Shown here: one piece after another, positions 7,311 through 16,374 of the stretch
Layout of the letters: the number at the start of each line of letters is the position of its first letter
How positions within the stretch are numbered: position 1 is the stretch's first letter
Source of the DNA: Mycobacterium sp. DL
GTDB lineage: Bacteria; Actinomycetota; Actinomycetes; Mycobacteriales; Mycobacteriaceae
Assembly: GCF_039729195.1 (NCBI RefSeq)
Contig: NZ_CP155796.1
Coordinates: 5,642,001-5,706,000, forward strand
Direction of reading: 5' to 3'
Length of the DNA: 64,000 nt
Notes under the pieces: generated by a model
The model's database searches: none
What the model saw: only the letters and a program-made list of their open reading frames with translations
Told to the model about the DNA's origin: nothing
Translations under genes and position numbers: made by a program

Positions 7311-8300
7311 ATGACGTTCAAGCGACTCGCGGCGTTCGCCGGGGCAGGCGTGCTGGCGTTGGGGATTGTGTCGTGCTCGTCGACAGGAGGAGCACCCGAG
7401 GGGTCCGGAGAGGGCTCTGGTGGCGGCACCGTCGACACCCCCCGAATGACCATCGCGATGATCACCCATGAAGTACCCGGTGACTCGTTCTGGGATCTGA
7501 TCCGCAAAGGCGCAGAGGCCGCGGCGCAGAAGGACAACATCGAGCTGCGGTATTCCAACGACCCGGAGGCCCCCAACCAGGCGAACCTGGTGCAGAGCGC
7601 GGTGGACAGCGGCGTTGACGGTATTGCCGTCACGCTCGCCAAGCCTGACGCGATGGCGCCCGCGGTCGCAGCGGCGCAGGCGGCCGACATTCCGGTTGTG
7701 GCGTTCAACTCCGGTTTCGACAACTTCAAGCAGATGGGTGTGCAGGGTTACTTCGGGCAGGACGAGAGGCTCGCCGGAATCGCTGCCGGGGAGAGGCTCA
7801 CCGCCGACGGCGCTCAGAAGGTGCTCTGTGTGATCCAGGAGCAGGGCCAGGTCGCACTCGAATCTCGCTGCGCAGGAGTCACGGAAGGATTTCAGGGGCA
7901 GACCGAAATTCTGAACGTCAACAGCCGAGACATGCCGTCGGTGGAGTCCACGATGACCGCGAAGCTGCAGCAGGACCCCGAGGTCAGCCATGTTGTCGCG
8001 TTGGGCGCGCCGATCGCACTGACCGCCGTTCAGTCGAAGAGCAATGCCGGTAGCGACGCCACGATCGTCACCTTCGACACCAACGCCGCACTGGTCGACG
8101 CGATCGAGAGCGGCGATGTCGAGTGGGCGGTCGATCAGCAGCCCTACCTCCAGGGTTACCTCGCCATCGATGCGCTGTGGCTGTACCTGAGCAACAAGAA
8201 CCTGATCGGCGGCGGTGAGCCGACACTCACCGGACCGTCCTTCATCGACTCATCCAACATCGACGCCGTGGCCGAACTGGCCAGGGGCGGAACTCGATAG
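7311..8300 (+). CDS. Sugar/inositol ABC transporter substrate-binding lipoprotein
   Basis: A 329-aa solute-binding protein of the ribose/inositol (CUT2, peripla_BP_4) type. The ATG at 7311 is preceded by AAGGAG; longer in-frame starts upstream would destroy the signal peptide. It has a lipoprotein signal with lipobox IVSC (Cys22), then a Gly/Ser-rich linker. The mature fold begins near TIAMITHEVPGDSFW. The motifs DIPVVAFNSG and IVTFDTNAALVDAI are typical of the class. It is the first gene of a binding protein-permease-ATPase importer operon. The promoter operator shared with iolC makes inositol the best guess for ligand; other cyclitols or pentoses remain possible. Confidence 0.9.
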   Translation: MTFKRLAAFAGAGVLALGIVSCSSTGGAPEGSGEGSGGGTVDTPRMTIAMITHEVPGDSFWDLIRKGAEAAAQKDNIELRYSNDPEAPNQANLVQSAVDSGVDGIAVTLAKPDAMAPAVAAAQAADIPVVAFNSGFDNFKQMGVQGYFGQDERLAGIAAGERLTADGAQKVLCVIQEQGQVALESRCAGVTEGFQGQTEILNVNSRDMPSVESTMTAKLQQDPEVSHVVALGAPIALTAVQSKSNAGSDATIVTFDTNAALVDAIESGDVEWAVDQQPYLQGYLAIDALWLYLSNKNLIGGGEPTLTGPSFIDSSNIDAVAELARGGTR

Positions 8301-8319
8301 CGGCCCGGGAGAGAGAATC

Positions 8320-9378
8320 ATGACTACCCAATCAGAAACGGACGTCGCCGCCCACAAGGTGGTCCGCGACGAACGTGTCAAAGAGCGAAACCGGCTGCAA
8401 CGCCTCCTGATCCGGCCCGAAGTAGGCGCCGCGATAGGTGCGATCGGCATCTTCGTGCTGTTCCTCGTGGTCGCGGAACCGTTCCGCGAGGCCGGCTCAC
8501 TGGCCACCGTGCTCTACGCCAGTTCCACCATCGGCATCATGGCCTGCGGTGTCGCGGTGCTGATGATCGGCGGCGAGTTCGACCTGTCGACCGGTGTGGC
8601 GGTGACGTTCAGCTCGCTGGCCGCGTCGATGCTCGCCTACAACCTGCACCTCAACCTGTGGGTCGGTGCGGCACTGGCACTCATCCTGGCGCTGGCAGTC
8701 GGCTTCTTCAACGGCTTCCTGGTGATGAAGACCAAGATCCCCAGCTTCCTGATCACGCTGAGCACGTTTTTCATGTTGGCAGGCATCAACCTCGCCGTCA
8801 CGAAACTTGTTGCCGGCCAGGTGGCCACCCAGAGTGTCAGCGACATGCAGGGCTGGGATTCCGCGCAAGCGGTGTTCGCCTCGTCGTTCACGGTGTTCGG
8901 CGTCAGCATCCGCATCACCGTGGTGTGGTGGCTGATCTTCACCGCGGTGGCGACGTGGGTGCTGTTCAAGACCAAGATCGGCAACTGGATCTTCGCAGTC
9001 GGCGGGGACGCGGAAAGCGCTCGCGCCGTGGGTGTTCCGGTCACCGCGGTCAAGATCGGGCTGTTCATGTTCGTCGGGTTCTGCGCCTGGTTCGTCGGCA
9101 TGCACCTGCTGTTCTCGTTCAACACCGTGCAGTCCGGCCAGGGCATCGGCAACGAGTTCTTCTACATCATCGCCGCGGTCATCGGCGGATGCCTTCTGAC
9201 GGGTGGCTACGGCACTGCGATCGGCGCCGCCATCGGTGCATTCATCTTCGGTATGACAAACCAGGGCATCGTCTACGCGGGTTGGGACCCGGACTGGTTC
9301 AAGTTCTTCCTGGGCGCGATGCTGCTGTTCGCGGTGATCGCCAACAGTGCCTTCCGTAACTATGCAGCGAAGAGGTGA
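8320..9378 (+). CDS. CUT2-type sugar ABC transporter permease
   Basis: A 352-aa inner-membrane permease of the RbsC/FrcC type with about 8-10 hydrophobic helices. Family segments include LMIGGEFDLSTG (about residues 80-92), GFFNGFLVMKTKIPSFLITL (about 127-146), the cytoplasmic ATPase-contact loop AVGGDAESARAVG and GGCLLTGGYGTAIGA near the C-terminus. ATG 8320 follows GGGAGAGAG and lies 19 nt after the binding-protein stop. It forms the channel with the lipoprotein at 7311 and the ATPase at 9383. As a homodimer it would carry the same substrate, inferred to be inositol. Confidence 0.92.
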   Translation: MTTQSETDVAAHKVVRDERVKERNRLQRLLIRPEVGAAIGAIGIFVLFLVVAEPFREAGSLATVLYASSTIGIMACGVAVLMIGGEFDLSTGVAVTFSSLAASMLAYNLHLNLWVGAALALILALAVGFFNGFLVMKTKIPSFLITLSTFFMLAGINLAVTKLVAGQVATQSVSDMQGWDSAQAVFASSFTVFGVSIRITVVWWLIFTAVATWVLFKTKIGNWIFAVGGDAESARAVGVPVTAVKIGLFMFVGFCAWFVGMHLLFSFNTVQSGQGIGNEFFYIIAAVIGGCLLTGGYGTAIGAAIGAFIFGMTNQGIVYAGWDPDWFKFFLGAMLLFAVIANSAFRNYAAKR

Positions 9379-9382
9379 CCCG

Positions 9383-10207
9383 ATGACCGCAACAGTCGAA
9401 AGGCCAAGCAGCGACGCACCTTCGGGCGGCAAGGTGCCGTTGGTCGAGCTGAAGAACGTCGGCAAGTCCTACGGCAACATCACCGCGCTCAAGGACATCT
9501 GCCTTCGGGTGCACGCCGGTGAGGTGACGGGCATCCTCGGTGACAACGGAGCGGGGAAGTCGACGCTGATCAAGATCATCTCGGGGTTGCACCAGCAGAC
9601 CGAGGGGGAGTTGCTCGTCGACGGCGAGGCGACCACCTTCGGTTCGCCGGCCGATGCGCTCGACAAGGGCATCGCGACGGTGTACCAGAACCTGGCGGTC
9701 GTGCCGCTGATGCCGGTGTGGCGGAACTTCTTCCTCGGCCAGGAACTGCGGAAGAAGTCGTTCCCGTTCTCCCTTGATGCCAATGCGATGCGCGCCACCA
9801 CCCTGACCGAGCTGGCGAAGATGGGCATCGAACTGCCCGACGTCGATGTGCCCATCGGCTCGTTGTCAGGCGGCCAGAAGCAGTGTGTGGCGATCGCGCG
9901 CGCAGTGTTCTTCGGGGCGCGGGTGCTGATCCTCGACGAGCCGACTGCCGCGCTGGGTGTCAAGCAGTCCGGTGTGGTGCTGAAGTACATCACTGCGGCC
10001 AAGGAAGCTGGCTTCGGCGTGGTGTTCATCACGCACAACCCACACCATGCGCACATGGTGGGTGATCACTTCGTCCTGCTCAATCGTGGCCGGCAGAAGC
10101 TGGACTGCACATATGACGAGATCACCTTGGAGCATCTGACACAGCAGATGGCCGGAGGCGACGAGCTCGAGGCGCTGTCGCACGAGTTGCGATCCGCGAA
10201 GAACTGA
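9383..10207 (+). CDS. Sugar ABC transporter ATP-binding protein (single cassette)
   Basis: A 274-aa ATPase with Walker A GDNGAGKST (53-61), a Q-loop near VYQNL (100-104), signature LSGGQ (161-165), Walker B VLILDE (181-186) and the H-loop His218. ATG 9383 follows AGAGGTG and lies 4 nt after the permease stop. CUT2 importers usually use a double-cassette RbsA-type ATPase of about 500 aa; this one has a single cassette, as in FrcA-type systems, so it probably works as a homodimer. A strong hairpin terminator follows at 10216-10257. Confidence 0.93.
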   Translation: MTATVERPSSDAPSGGKVPLVELKNVGKSYGNITALKDICLRVHAGEVTGILGDNGAGKSTLIKIISGLHQQTEGELLVDGEATTFGSPADALDKGIATVYQNLAVVPLMPVWRNFFLGQELRKKSFPFSLDANAMRATTLTELAKMGIELPDVDVPIGSLSGGQKQCVAIARAVFFGARVLILDEPTAALGVKQSGVVLKYITAAKEAGFGVVFITHNPHHAHMVGDHFVLLNRGRQKLDCTYDEITLEHLTQQMAGGDELEALSHELRSAKN

Positions 10208-10215
10208 CAAGCGCG

Positions 10216-10257
10216 CCCGAGGACCCCGTCGACCGATTGGTCGGCGGGGTCCTCGGG
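10216..10257 (+). terminator. Intrinsic hairpin terminator after the importer operon
   Basis: A 13-bp perfect stem CCCGAGGACCCCG (10216-10228) pairs with 10245-10257, with a further CGACC/GGTCG stem inside. No U-tract follows, as is usual in mycobacteria. The next ATG (10270) is only 13 nt beyond the stem, so the downstream SRPBCC gene either depends on readthrough or starts from a promoter inside this region. Confidence 0.8.
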
Positions 10258-10269
10258 TATAGCCCCGCC

Positions 10270-10743
10270 ATGACTACGTCAACTCTGAAGACAGAAGATG
10301 CCGGCCCGCGCACCGTCAGCCGCAGCGTGCAGGTGGGGGCGCCGGTCGCAGAGATCTTCGCGATGGTCGTCGATCCGCACCGCCATTCCGACATCGACGG
10401 ATCGGGCACCGTGCGGGACATCGAGGTCAAGGGTCCGCATCGGCTCAGCGAGGGCGACAAGTTCACGGTGGGGATGACGCAGTACGGGTTGCCGTACAAG
10501 ATCACCTCGACCGCCACGACGATCGAGGAGAATCGGGTCGTGGAGTGGCAGCACCCCCTCGGACACCGCTGGCGCTGGGAGTTGGCCGAGGTCAGCCCGG
10601 GCACGACGAAGGTGACCGAGACATTCGACTACTCGACGGCGAAGCTGCCGTTCATGATCGAGCTGCTGGGGATGCAGAAGCAGAACGCCAAGGGCATCGA
10701 ATCGACGCTGACCTCCCTGGTTGACCGGTACGTCAAGCACTAG
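10270..10743 (+). CDS. SRPBCC-family (polyketide cyclase/START-like) protein
   Basis: A 157-aa single-domain protein of the SRPBCC helix-grip superfamily. It opens with the characteristic strand and helix TVSRSVQVGAPVAEIFAMVVDPHRH, followed by beta strands and a long C-terminal helix (ELLGMQKQNAKGIESTLTSLVDRYV). The family binds hydrophobic ligands; a specific reaction cannot be read from the sequence. ATG 10270 has no clear Shine-Dalgarno and sits directly behind the hairpin at 10216-10257. It is flanked by the importer and the mce operon without obvious functional linkage. Confidence 0.8.
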   Translation: MTTSTLKTEDAGPRTVSRSVQVGAPVAEIFAMVVDPHRHSDIDGSGTVRDIEVKGPHRLSEGDKFTVGMTQYGLPYKITSTATTIEENRVVEWQHPLGHRWRWELAEVSPGTTKVTETFDYSTAKLPFMIELLGMQKQNAKGIESTLTSLVDRYVKH

Positions 10744-11186
10744 GCGACATCTCGCTCACGCAACGTTCACGGTCTCGACATGGTGTCGCTGTTCACGTCG
10801 ACGGGCCGATCGCCGATCTTCGCTGCACAATGGTGGTCATGGACAGTGATCTCGAATCACACGCGGTCATGCCCGCCTGGCGTGACCCGCTGTCGGCGGG
10901 GTGGCGCGCCCACCGCGGCCTGCTGTTGTTGCGGCTGCGCTGGCACGAGCGCCGGGTCAGCATCCGCCGCGGGTAGCCCCTAGCCGCGGAGCTTCACCAC
11001 CCGAGAACGCAGCAGATGGTGCCTGAAGTGCACCGATAGGTTCGCTGTGCCTCGTACGGGAGACGCATATACCCCTTTCTGGAAGCAGCTAGGGATGCGG
11101 TCGATCGATAGCGTTCACATCATGCCGTCCCACGCCAGGTGTGCGCAGCGTTGCGGCCCCCGCGCCGACGCGATCGGGGCGTTCGT
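10744..11186 (+). other. Intergenic region upstream of the mce operon
   Basis: About 440 bp between the SRPBCC gene and yrbEA. Apart from a possible 45-codon ORF (10839-10976) I see no gene. The stretch 10977-11186 should hold the mce promoter, but I could not pick a convincing -35/-10 pair. No long hairpin was found. Confidence 0.5.
10839..10976 (+). CDS. Possible small protein, 45 aa
   Basis: ATG 10839 to TAG 10976 encodes 45 residues rich in Arg, Leu and Trp (starting MDSDLESHAVMPAW; ending WHERRVSIRRG). Nearly all third codon positions are G or C, as expected of genuine genes here, but the whole region is GC-rich, so this is weak evidence. CACAAT lies 7 nt before the ATG, a spacing compatible with a leaderless start. 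I recognise no family. It could be a short basic peptide or a chance ORF. Confidence 0.3.
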   Translation: MDSDLESHAVMPAWRDPLSAGWRAHRGLLLLRLRWHERRVSIRRG

Positions 11187-11948
11187 GTGCTGACGGCAGC
11201 AAAACCCTTCCGGGCACTCGGCGGTTTCTTCGCGATGTCGCTGGATACCTTCGTGCTGATGTTCCAACGGCCATTCGCGTGGCGCGAGTACGTCATCCAG
11301 ACGTGGTTCGTCGCGCGAGTCTCCGTACTCCCCGCGCTGATGCTGACCATGCCCTATTCAGTGCTGCTGGTATTCACCTTCAACATCCTGCTCAATGAGT
11401 TTGGTGCGTCCGACTTTTCGGGAACCGGCGCCGCAATCGGCACCGTCAATCAGATCGGACCGATCGTCACGGTGCTGGTGGTTTCCGGGGCCGGCGCCAC
11501 CGCGATGTGCGCAGACCTGGGCGCCCGCACCATCCGTGACGAACTCGACGCGCTGAGAGTGATGGGCATCAATCCGGTGCAGGCGTTGGTGGTGCCGCGC
11601 GTCCTCGCGGCCACCACCGTTGCTCTCGCATTGTCCGCATCGGTGATCATCGTCGGGCTCGCCGGCGCGTTCTTCTTCTGCGTCTACATCCAGAATGTGT
11701 CTGCAGGAGCGTTCATCTCGGGCCTGACGCTGCTCACCGGAGCCGGAGACGTGATCGTCTCACTGATCAAGGCAACCCTTTTCGGCTTGGCTGCAGGCCT
11801 GATCGCCTGCTACAAGGGGGTTTATGTCGGGGGTGGCCCCGCAGGAGTCGGCAACGCCGTCAACGAGACCGTGGTGTTCACCTTCATGGTGCTGTTCGCG
11901 ATCAACGTCATCGTGACGGCGGTCGGTATCCAGTTCACGGTGTCCTGA
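11187..11948 (+). CDS. yrbEA: MlaE/YrbE-type permease, first subunit of an mce importer
   Basis: A 253-aa integral membrane protein of the MlaE permease family, the transmembrane core of the Mce lipid transporter. The N-terminal helix LGGFFAMSLDTF, the VARVSVLPALML segment and the conserved loop GARTIRDELDALRVMGINPVQALVVPRVLA (the ATPase-contact region) are evident, with about 5 membrane spans. I start at GTG 11187, which gives an N-terminus aligned with remembered YrbEA proteins; GTG 11139 is an in-frame alternative. It is the first gene of the yrbEAB-mceABCDEF operon. The MceG ATPase is not in the window, as usual. Confidence 0.93.
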   Translation: MLTAAKPFRALGGFFAMSLDTFVLMFQRPFAWREYVIQTWFVARVSVLPALMLTMPYSVLLVFTFNILLNEFGASDFSGTGAAIGTVNQIGPIVTVLVVSGAGATAMCADLGARTIRDELDALRVMGINPVQALVVPRVLAATTVALALSASVIIVGLAGAFFFCVYIQNVSAGAFISGLTLLTGAGDVIVSLIKATLFGLAAGLIACYKGVYVGGGPAGVGNAVNETVVFTFMVLFAINVIVTAVGIQFTVS

Positions 11949-11957
11949 GGTGATCAG

Positions 11958-12812
11958 ATGAGCGCCGGCGTCCCGAGCAAGCCACTCGGTCGACTCCACC
12001 ATGCAGTTGACGACTTCGCCGCGGGCTGGAACCGCATCGGTGGGCAGGTGCGTTTCTACGCCGAGACGGTGGCAGCGATTCCGGACGCGGTCGTTCATTA
12101 CCGCACCGAGTTGTTGCGGCTGATCGCTCAAATGGGGCTCGGCAGTGGAGCGCTGGTCGTGGTCGGCGGCACCGTGGCGATCGTCGGCTTCCTGACCATG
12201 ACGACAGGCGCTCTTGTTGCGGTGCAGGGATACAACCAGCTGGCGTCGGTGGGATTCGAGGCGCTCACCGGATTCGCCTCCGCCTTCTTCAACGTGCGGC
12301 TGATCGTCCCGGGCACCACGTCGGTGGCGCTGTCCGCCACGATCGGCGCTGCGGCGACTGCTCAGCTGGGTGCCATGCGGATCAACGAGGAGATCGACGC
12401 ACTCGAGGTGATCGGCATCCGCAGCGTCACCTACCTTGCCGCCACCCGCGTGCTGGCGGGAGTGATCGTGGTGATCCCGCTGTACTGCGTCGCGGTGATG
12501 ATGGCTTTCCTCGCAGCCCGATTCGGCACCACGGTGATCTACGGACAAGGTGCCGGTGTCTACGATCACTATTTCGGGACCTTCCTCAGCCCCACCGACC
12601 TCATCTGGTCCTTCTTCCAGTGTGTGGCGATGACGGTGGTCATCATGCTGGTGCACACGTACTACGGTTTCACCGCCTCCGGCGGACCGGCAGGTGTCGG
12701 GGAGGCAGTCGGTCGCGCGGTGCGTACCTCGATGGTTGTTGCCGCAGTGGAGATCGTGATGATCTCGCTGGCGGTCTACGGCCAGTCCGGCAACTTCAAC
12801 CTGGCGGGTTAG
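11958..12812 (+). CDS. yrbEB: MlaE/YrbE-type permease, second subunit
   Basis: A 284-aa MlaE-family permease that pairs with YrbEA. It has a longer N-terminal cytoplasmic segment (about 50 residues), then hydrophobic helices. The conserved loop GAMRINEEIDALEVIGIRSVTYLAATRVLAG (about 135-165) and the C-terminal SGGPAGVGEAVGRAVRTSM are present. The ATG follows GAGGTG and lies 9 nt after the yrbEA stop; mceA begins 1 nt after its own stop. Role: inner-membrane channel for lipid or sterol-like substrates imported by the Mce complex. The substrate of this particular operon is unknown. Confidence 0.94.
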   Translation: MSAGVPSKPLGRLHHAVDDFAAGWNRIGGQVRFYAETVAAIPDAVVHYRTELLRLIAQMGLGSGALVVVGGTVAIVGFLTMTTGALVAVQGYNQLASVGFEALTGFASAFFNVRLIVPGTTSVALSATIGAAATAQLGAMRINEEIDALEVIGIRSVTYLAATRVLAGVIVVIPLYCVAVMMAFLAARFGTTVIYGQGAGVYDHYFGTFLSPTDLIWSFFQCVAMTVVIMLVHTYYGFTASGGPAGVGEAVGRAVRTSMVVAAVEIVMISLAVYGQSGNFNLAG

Positions 12813-12813
12813 C

Positions 12814-14085
12814 GTGCAGCCCCGTGCGGGAGGGCCCCGCCTCCACAACGCTTGGTGGACCGCGATTCTGCTCGTGATTATCGCGGCGTTCCTCCTCGTC
12901 ACCACCGGAATCTACAACGGGACATTCCGCTCCTACGTACCAGTGACTTTGACGTCAGAGCGCTCCGGGTTGGTGATGGAGACCGGAGCGAAGGTCAAAT
13001 TGCGCGGTGTCGAGGTCGGTCGGGTCCGCGCCATCGGTGGCGCGGACGCCGGGGCCAGCCTGGAACTGGATATCTACCCCGACCAGATCCAGTTCATCCC
13101 GGCCAATGTGCAGGCCCAGATCCAGGCTACGACCGCCTTCGGGGCAAAGTTTGTCGACCTGGTGTACCCGGCCGACCCGAGCACGGAAAGACTTGCCGCC
13201 GGTGCGGTGTTGCGCTCCATCAACATCAGCACCGAGGTCAACACGATCTTCGAGAACCTGTCCGATTTCCTGAAGATGGTTGATCCGGCGAAACTCAACG
13301 CGGTGCTCAGCGCCGTAGCGGAAGGCGTACGCGGCCGCGGCGAGAAGATGGGGCAGGCGACCACTGATCTGAACGTGGTCCTGACCGCGCTCAACGAGCG
13401 CAACGAAACCATCCGTCAGGACTGGCGGTCTTTCAAGAGCTTCAACGACACCTACGCCGCGGTCGCCTCCGACATCGTCACGATCCTGGATGGAGCAAGC
13501 ACGACCAGCACGACCGTTGTGGATCATGCCGCCGGGCTGGACGCCCTGCTGCTCAACACCATTGGTATGTCGAGGGCCGGCACCGAACTCCTCGGTTCCA
13601 GCAAGGACAGTCTCGTCGGCTTGGTCGGGGCGCTGCAACCGACGACCAGCCTGCTCCACAAGTACAGCCCGGTGTACACCTGCTTCCTGCAAGGGGCGAC
13701 GTGGTTTCTCGACAACGGCGGGTACGACGCCTGGGGCGGGGGCAACGGCCGGTCCATCCAACTCGATGTCGGCCTGCTCTTCGGCAACGACGCATACAAA
13801 TACCCGGAGAATCTGCCCGTCATAGCCGCGAAGGGCGGACCGGGGGGCCGACCCGGGTGTGGTTCGCTGCCCGACGCCACCAAGAACTTCCCGGTTCGCC
13901 AGCTCATCACCAACACCGGCTGGGGTACGGGATTGGACATCCGGCCGAATCCTGGTATCGGCCATCCGTGTTGGGCCAATTACCTACCGGTGACACGCGC
14001 CAATCCCGAGCCGCCGAGCATCAGGCAGTGCCTGCCCGGGCCTGCGCCGGGCCCGGCGCCCACCCCGTCAGCGCCCGCCCCGTGA
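12814..14085 (+). CDS. mceA: Mce family protein MceA
   Basis: A 423-aa secreted or anchored Mce protein. One N-terminal membrane helix (about residues 14-34), then an MCE domain (about 40-120) with SERSGLVMETGAKVKLRGVEVGRV, then a long helical region and a proline-rich C-terminus. GTG 12814 lies 1 nt after the yrbEB stop, implying translational coupling. MceA to MceF are thought to form a hetero-hexameric tunnel across the periplasm for lipids. The length is typical of MceA (about 400-450 aa). Confidence 0.94.
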   Translation: MQPRAGGPRLHNAWWTAILLVIIAAFLLVTTGIYNGTFRSYVPVTLTSERSGLVMETGAKVKLRGVEVGRVRAIGGADAGASLELDIYPDQIQFIPANVQAQIQATTAFGAKFVDLVYPADPSTERLAAGAVLRSINISTEVNTIFENLSDFLKMVDPAKLNAVLSAVAEGVRGRGEKMGQATTDLNVVLTALNERNETIRQDWRSFKSFNDTYAAVASDIVTILDGASTTSTTVVDHAAGLDALLLNTIGMSRAGTELLGSSKDSLVGLVGALQPTTSLLHKYSPVYTCFLQGATWFLDNGGYDAWGGGNGRSIQLDVGLLFGNDAYKYPENLPVIAAKGGPGGRPGCGSLPDATKNFPVRQLITNTGWGTGLDIRPNPGIGHPCWANYLPVTRANPEPPSIRQCLPGPAPGPAPTPSAPAP

Positions 14086-14116
14086 CGCGACTGCACCGAG
14101 TTCAGGAGGAGATACC

Positions 14117-15145
14117 GTGAAGGACGACTTCAAGGGCGCGGCGTGGCGCCTGTCGGTGTTTCTGACAGTGTGCGCGTTGGCCACCTTTGCGCTGCTCACA
14201 GTCTTCGCCCAGTTTCGATTCGGTAGCGGCAAAAGCTATTTCGCCGAGTTCACGAACGTCTCCGGGCTCAAGGGCGATGACCTGGTACGGATCGCGGGGG
14301 TCGAGGTGGGCATTATCCAGGACATCTCGTTCAATCCCGACTCGACGGTCCGCGTGGAGTTTTCCGCCGACGATTCGGTCATGGTCACCGATGGCACGCG
14401 TGCGGCGGTCCGATACGACAACGTCATCGGCGGCCGGTATCTGGCGCTCGAGGAGGGGCCCGGAGGACTCCCGGCCCTGCCATCCGGTGGGACCATCCCG
14501 GTGACACGAACGCACCCCGCTCTCGATCTGGATTCGGTGATCGGCGGCTTCAAGCCGTTGTTCCGGGCGCTGGACCCCGGTCAGGTCAATGCTCTGAGCG
14601 GCCAGCTGATCTCGGCACTCGAGGGTCAGGGTGCCACGATCGGGTCTTTTCTCGAACAGGCGGCGATAGTGACCAACACCCTGGCCGATCGGGACGATCT
14701 GATCGGACAGGTCGTGGACAACCTCAGCGTGGTGCTCGGATCGCTGGGTAGCCAAACCGATCGCCTCGACATCGCGGTGGTGTCGCTGTCGGAACTGGTG
14801 CACGGGCTCGCGGAACGCCGCGTCGACATCTCCCACAGCGTGGCCTACATCGATGCCGCCGCGGGATCGCTGGCCGACCTGTTGGCCCAGTCTCGTCGGC
14901 CGTTCTCCACTGTGGTGCAGCAGACCGACCGCTCTGCCGCGATCGCCGTGGCTGACCACGAGTATCTCGACAGACTGTTCAACACCTTGCCGGACAAATA
15001 TCGGGCGCTCGGGCGCCAGGGCATGTACGGCGACTTCTTCAGCTTCTACCTCTGCGAGCTCGTGTTGAAGGTCAACGGGAAGGGCGGCCAGCCGGTGTAT
15101 GTGAAGATCGCCGGGCAGGACTCGGGGCGGTGCGCACCGAGATGA
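14117..15145 (+). CDS. mceB: Mce family protein MceB
   Basis: A 342-aa Mce subunit: N-terminal signal anchor (about 10-35), then an MCE domain with FAEFTNVSGLKGDDLVRIAGVEVG (about 42-65) and the NVIGGRYLALEEG strand, then coiled-coil-like helices. GTG 14117 follows a clear AGGAGGAGA. The 31-nt gap from mceA is the largest within the operon. Conserved C-terminal cysteines (FYLCELVLKV and a terminal GRCAPR) match the MceB pattern. It assembles with the other Mce proteins in the lipid import tunnel. Confidence 0.93.
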   Translation: MKDDFKGAAWRLSVFLTVCALATFALLTVFAQFRFGSGKSYFAEFTNVSGLKGDDLVRIAGVEVGIIQDISFNPDSTVRVEFSADDSVMVTDGTRAAVRYDNVIGGRYLALEEGPGGLPALPSGGTIPVTRTHPALDLDSVIGGFKPLFRALDPGQVNALSGQLISALEGQGATIGSFLEQAAIVTNTLADRDDLIGQVVDNLSVVLGSLGSQTDRLDIAVVSLSELVHGLAERRVDISHSVAYIDAAAGSLADLLAQSRRPFSTVVQQTDRSAAIAVADHEYLDRLFNTLPDKYRALGRQGMYGDFFSFYLCELVLKVNGKGGQPVYVKIAGQDSGRCAPR

Positions 15146-16374
15146 AATCCTTCGCCGAGCGCAACCCGTTGGTGATCGGGATCGTCGGTGCCGCAGTCGT
15201 TTCCCTGGCGGTGGTGGGAGCGCTGCAGTACCAGAACCTGCCCGTGGTCAACCAGGTCAATACGTACTCCGCCTACTTTGCCGATGCTGGAGGGCTCTTC
15301 ACCGGTGCGACGGTCGAGGTTTCCGGCTATCCGGCGGGCAGGGTGTCGGGCATCGAGCTCGACGGTGCCGCGGTGCTGGTGCGCTTTACCGTCGACAAGA
15401 ACATCGCCATGGGTGAGGCGACGCACGCCGGCATCAAGACGAAGAGTCTGCTGGGAACCAAGATGCTCGCCGTCGTGCCGCAGGGCGGCGGCCGCCTCGA
15501 GGGGCCCATCCCGATGAACCGGACGGTGTCGCCCTACCAATTGCCCGACGCCCTCGGCGATCTGGCCGAGACGATCAGTGGACTCGACACCGACCAACTG
15601 TCGGACTCTCTGTCGACGGTGTCGGAGGCGTTCGCCCACACCCCTGAGGAGCTCAGCGATGCGGTCCAGGGAATTGCGCGATTCGCCCAGACACTCAACA
15701 AACGAGACACCGAGTTACGCAGCCTGCTCGACAACGCAGCCAAGGCGACGGGAGTCCTGGCGCACCGCAGCGATCAGGTGGCCCGGCTCATCTCCGACAC
15801 CAACGCGCTGCTTGCGCAGCTGCGCACCCAAAGTGATGCAGTCAGCCGCATCTGGACCAATATTTCCGCTGCGGCACAACAGCTCAAGGCGTTCATCGCC
15901 GAGAACCGCGAGCAGCTGCGGCCGGCGCTGGACAAACTCAACGGGGTGCTGACCATCGTCGACAACCGCAAGGAACGCCTTCAGGAGGCGATCACACTGC
16001 TCAACAAATACGCGATGTCGCTGGGGGAGTCGCTGTCCTCCGGGCCGTTTTTCAAGGCCTATGTGGCGAACCTGCTGCCCGGCCAGTTCGTGCAGCCGTT
16101 CGTCGACGCCGCCTTCTCCGATCTCGGGCTGGACCCGAGCGTGTTACCGCCGTCGCAGCTGACCGACCCCCAGACCGGTCAGCCCGGTACGCCGGCACTG
16201 CCGGTGCCCTACCCGCGCACGGGCCAGGGCGGTGAGCCCAGGCTGCACCTTCCCGACGCCATCACCGGCAACCCGGTTGATGGGCGTTACCCGTACCTCG
16301 AACCACTGCCCGCGCCGCCACCTGGCGGACCGCCGCCGGGGCCACCCGCGCTCGAACCGGTGGGACAGCGATGA
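15130..16374 (+). CDS. mceC: Mce family protein MceC
   Basis: A 414-aa Mce subunit. The signal anchor is at about 15-35, the MCE domain is at about 40-120 (YFADAGGLFTGATVEVSGYPAGRV), then a helical region, and a proline-rich C-terminus (about 345-414). I use GTG 15130, which gives the MRT start seen in other MceC proteins and overlaps mceB by 16 nt. ATG 15142, forming an ATGA overlap with the mceB stop, is a close alternative. The proline-rich tail is typical of MceC. Confidence 0.92.
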   Translation: MRTEMKSFAERNPLVIGIVGAAVVSLAVVGALQYQNLPVVNQVNTYSAYFADAGGLFTGATVEVSGYPAGRVSGIELDGAAVLVRFTVDKNIAMGEATHAGIKTKSLLGTKMLAVVPQGGGRLEGPIPMNRTVSPYQLPDALGDLAETISGLDTDQLSDSLSTVSEAFAHTPEELSDAVQGIARFAQTLNKRDTELRSLLDNAAKATGVLAHRSDQVARLISDTNALLAQLRTQSDAVSRIWTNISAAAQQLKAFIAENREQLRPALDKLNGVLTIVDNRKERLQEAITLLNKYAMSLGESLSSGPFFKAYVANLLPGQFVQPFVDAAFSDLGLDPSVLPPSQLTDPQTGQPGTPALPVPYPRTGQGGEPRLHLPDAITGNPVDGRYPYLEPLPAPPPGGPPPGPPALEPVGQR

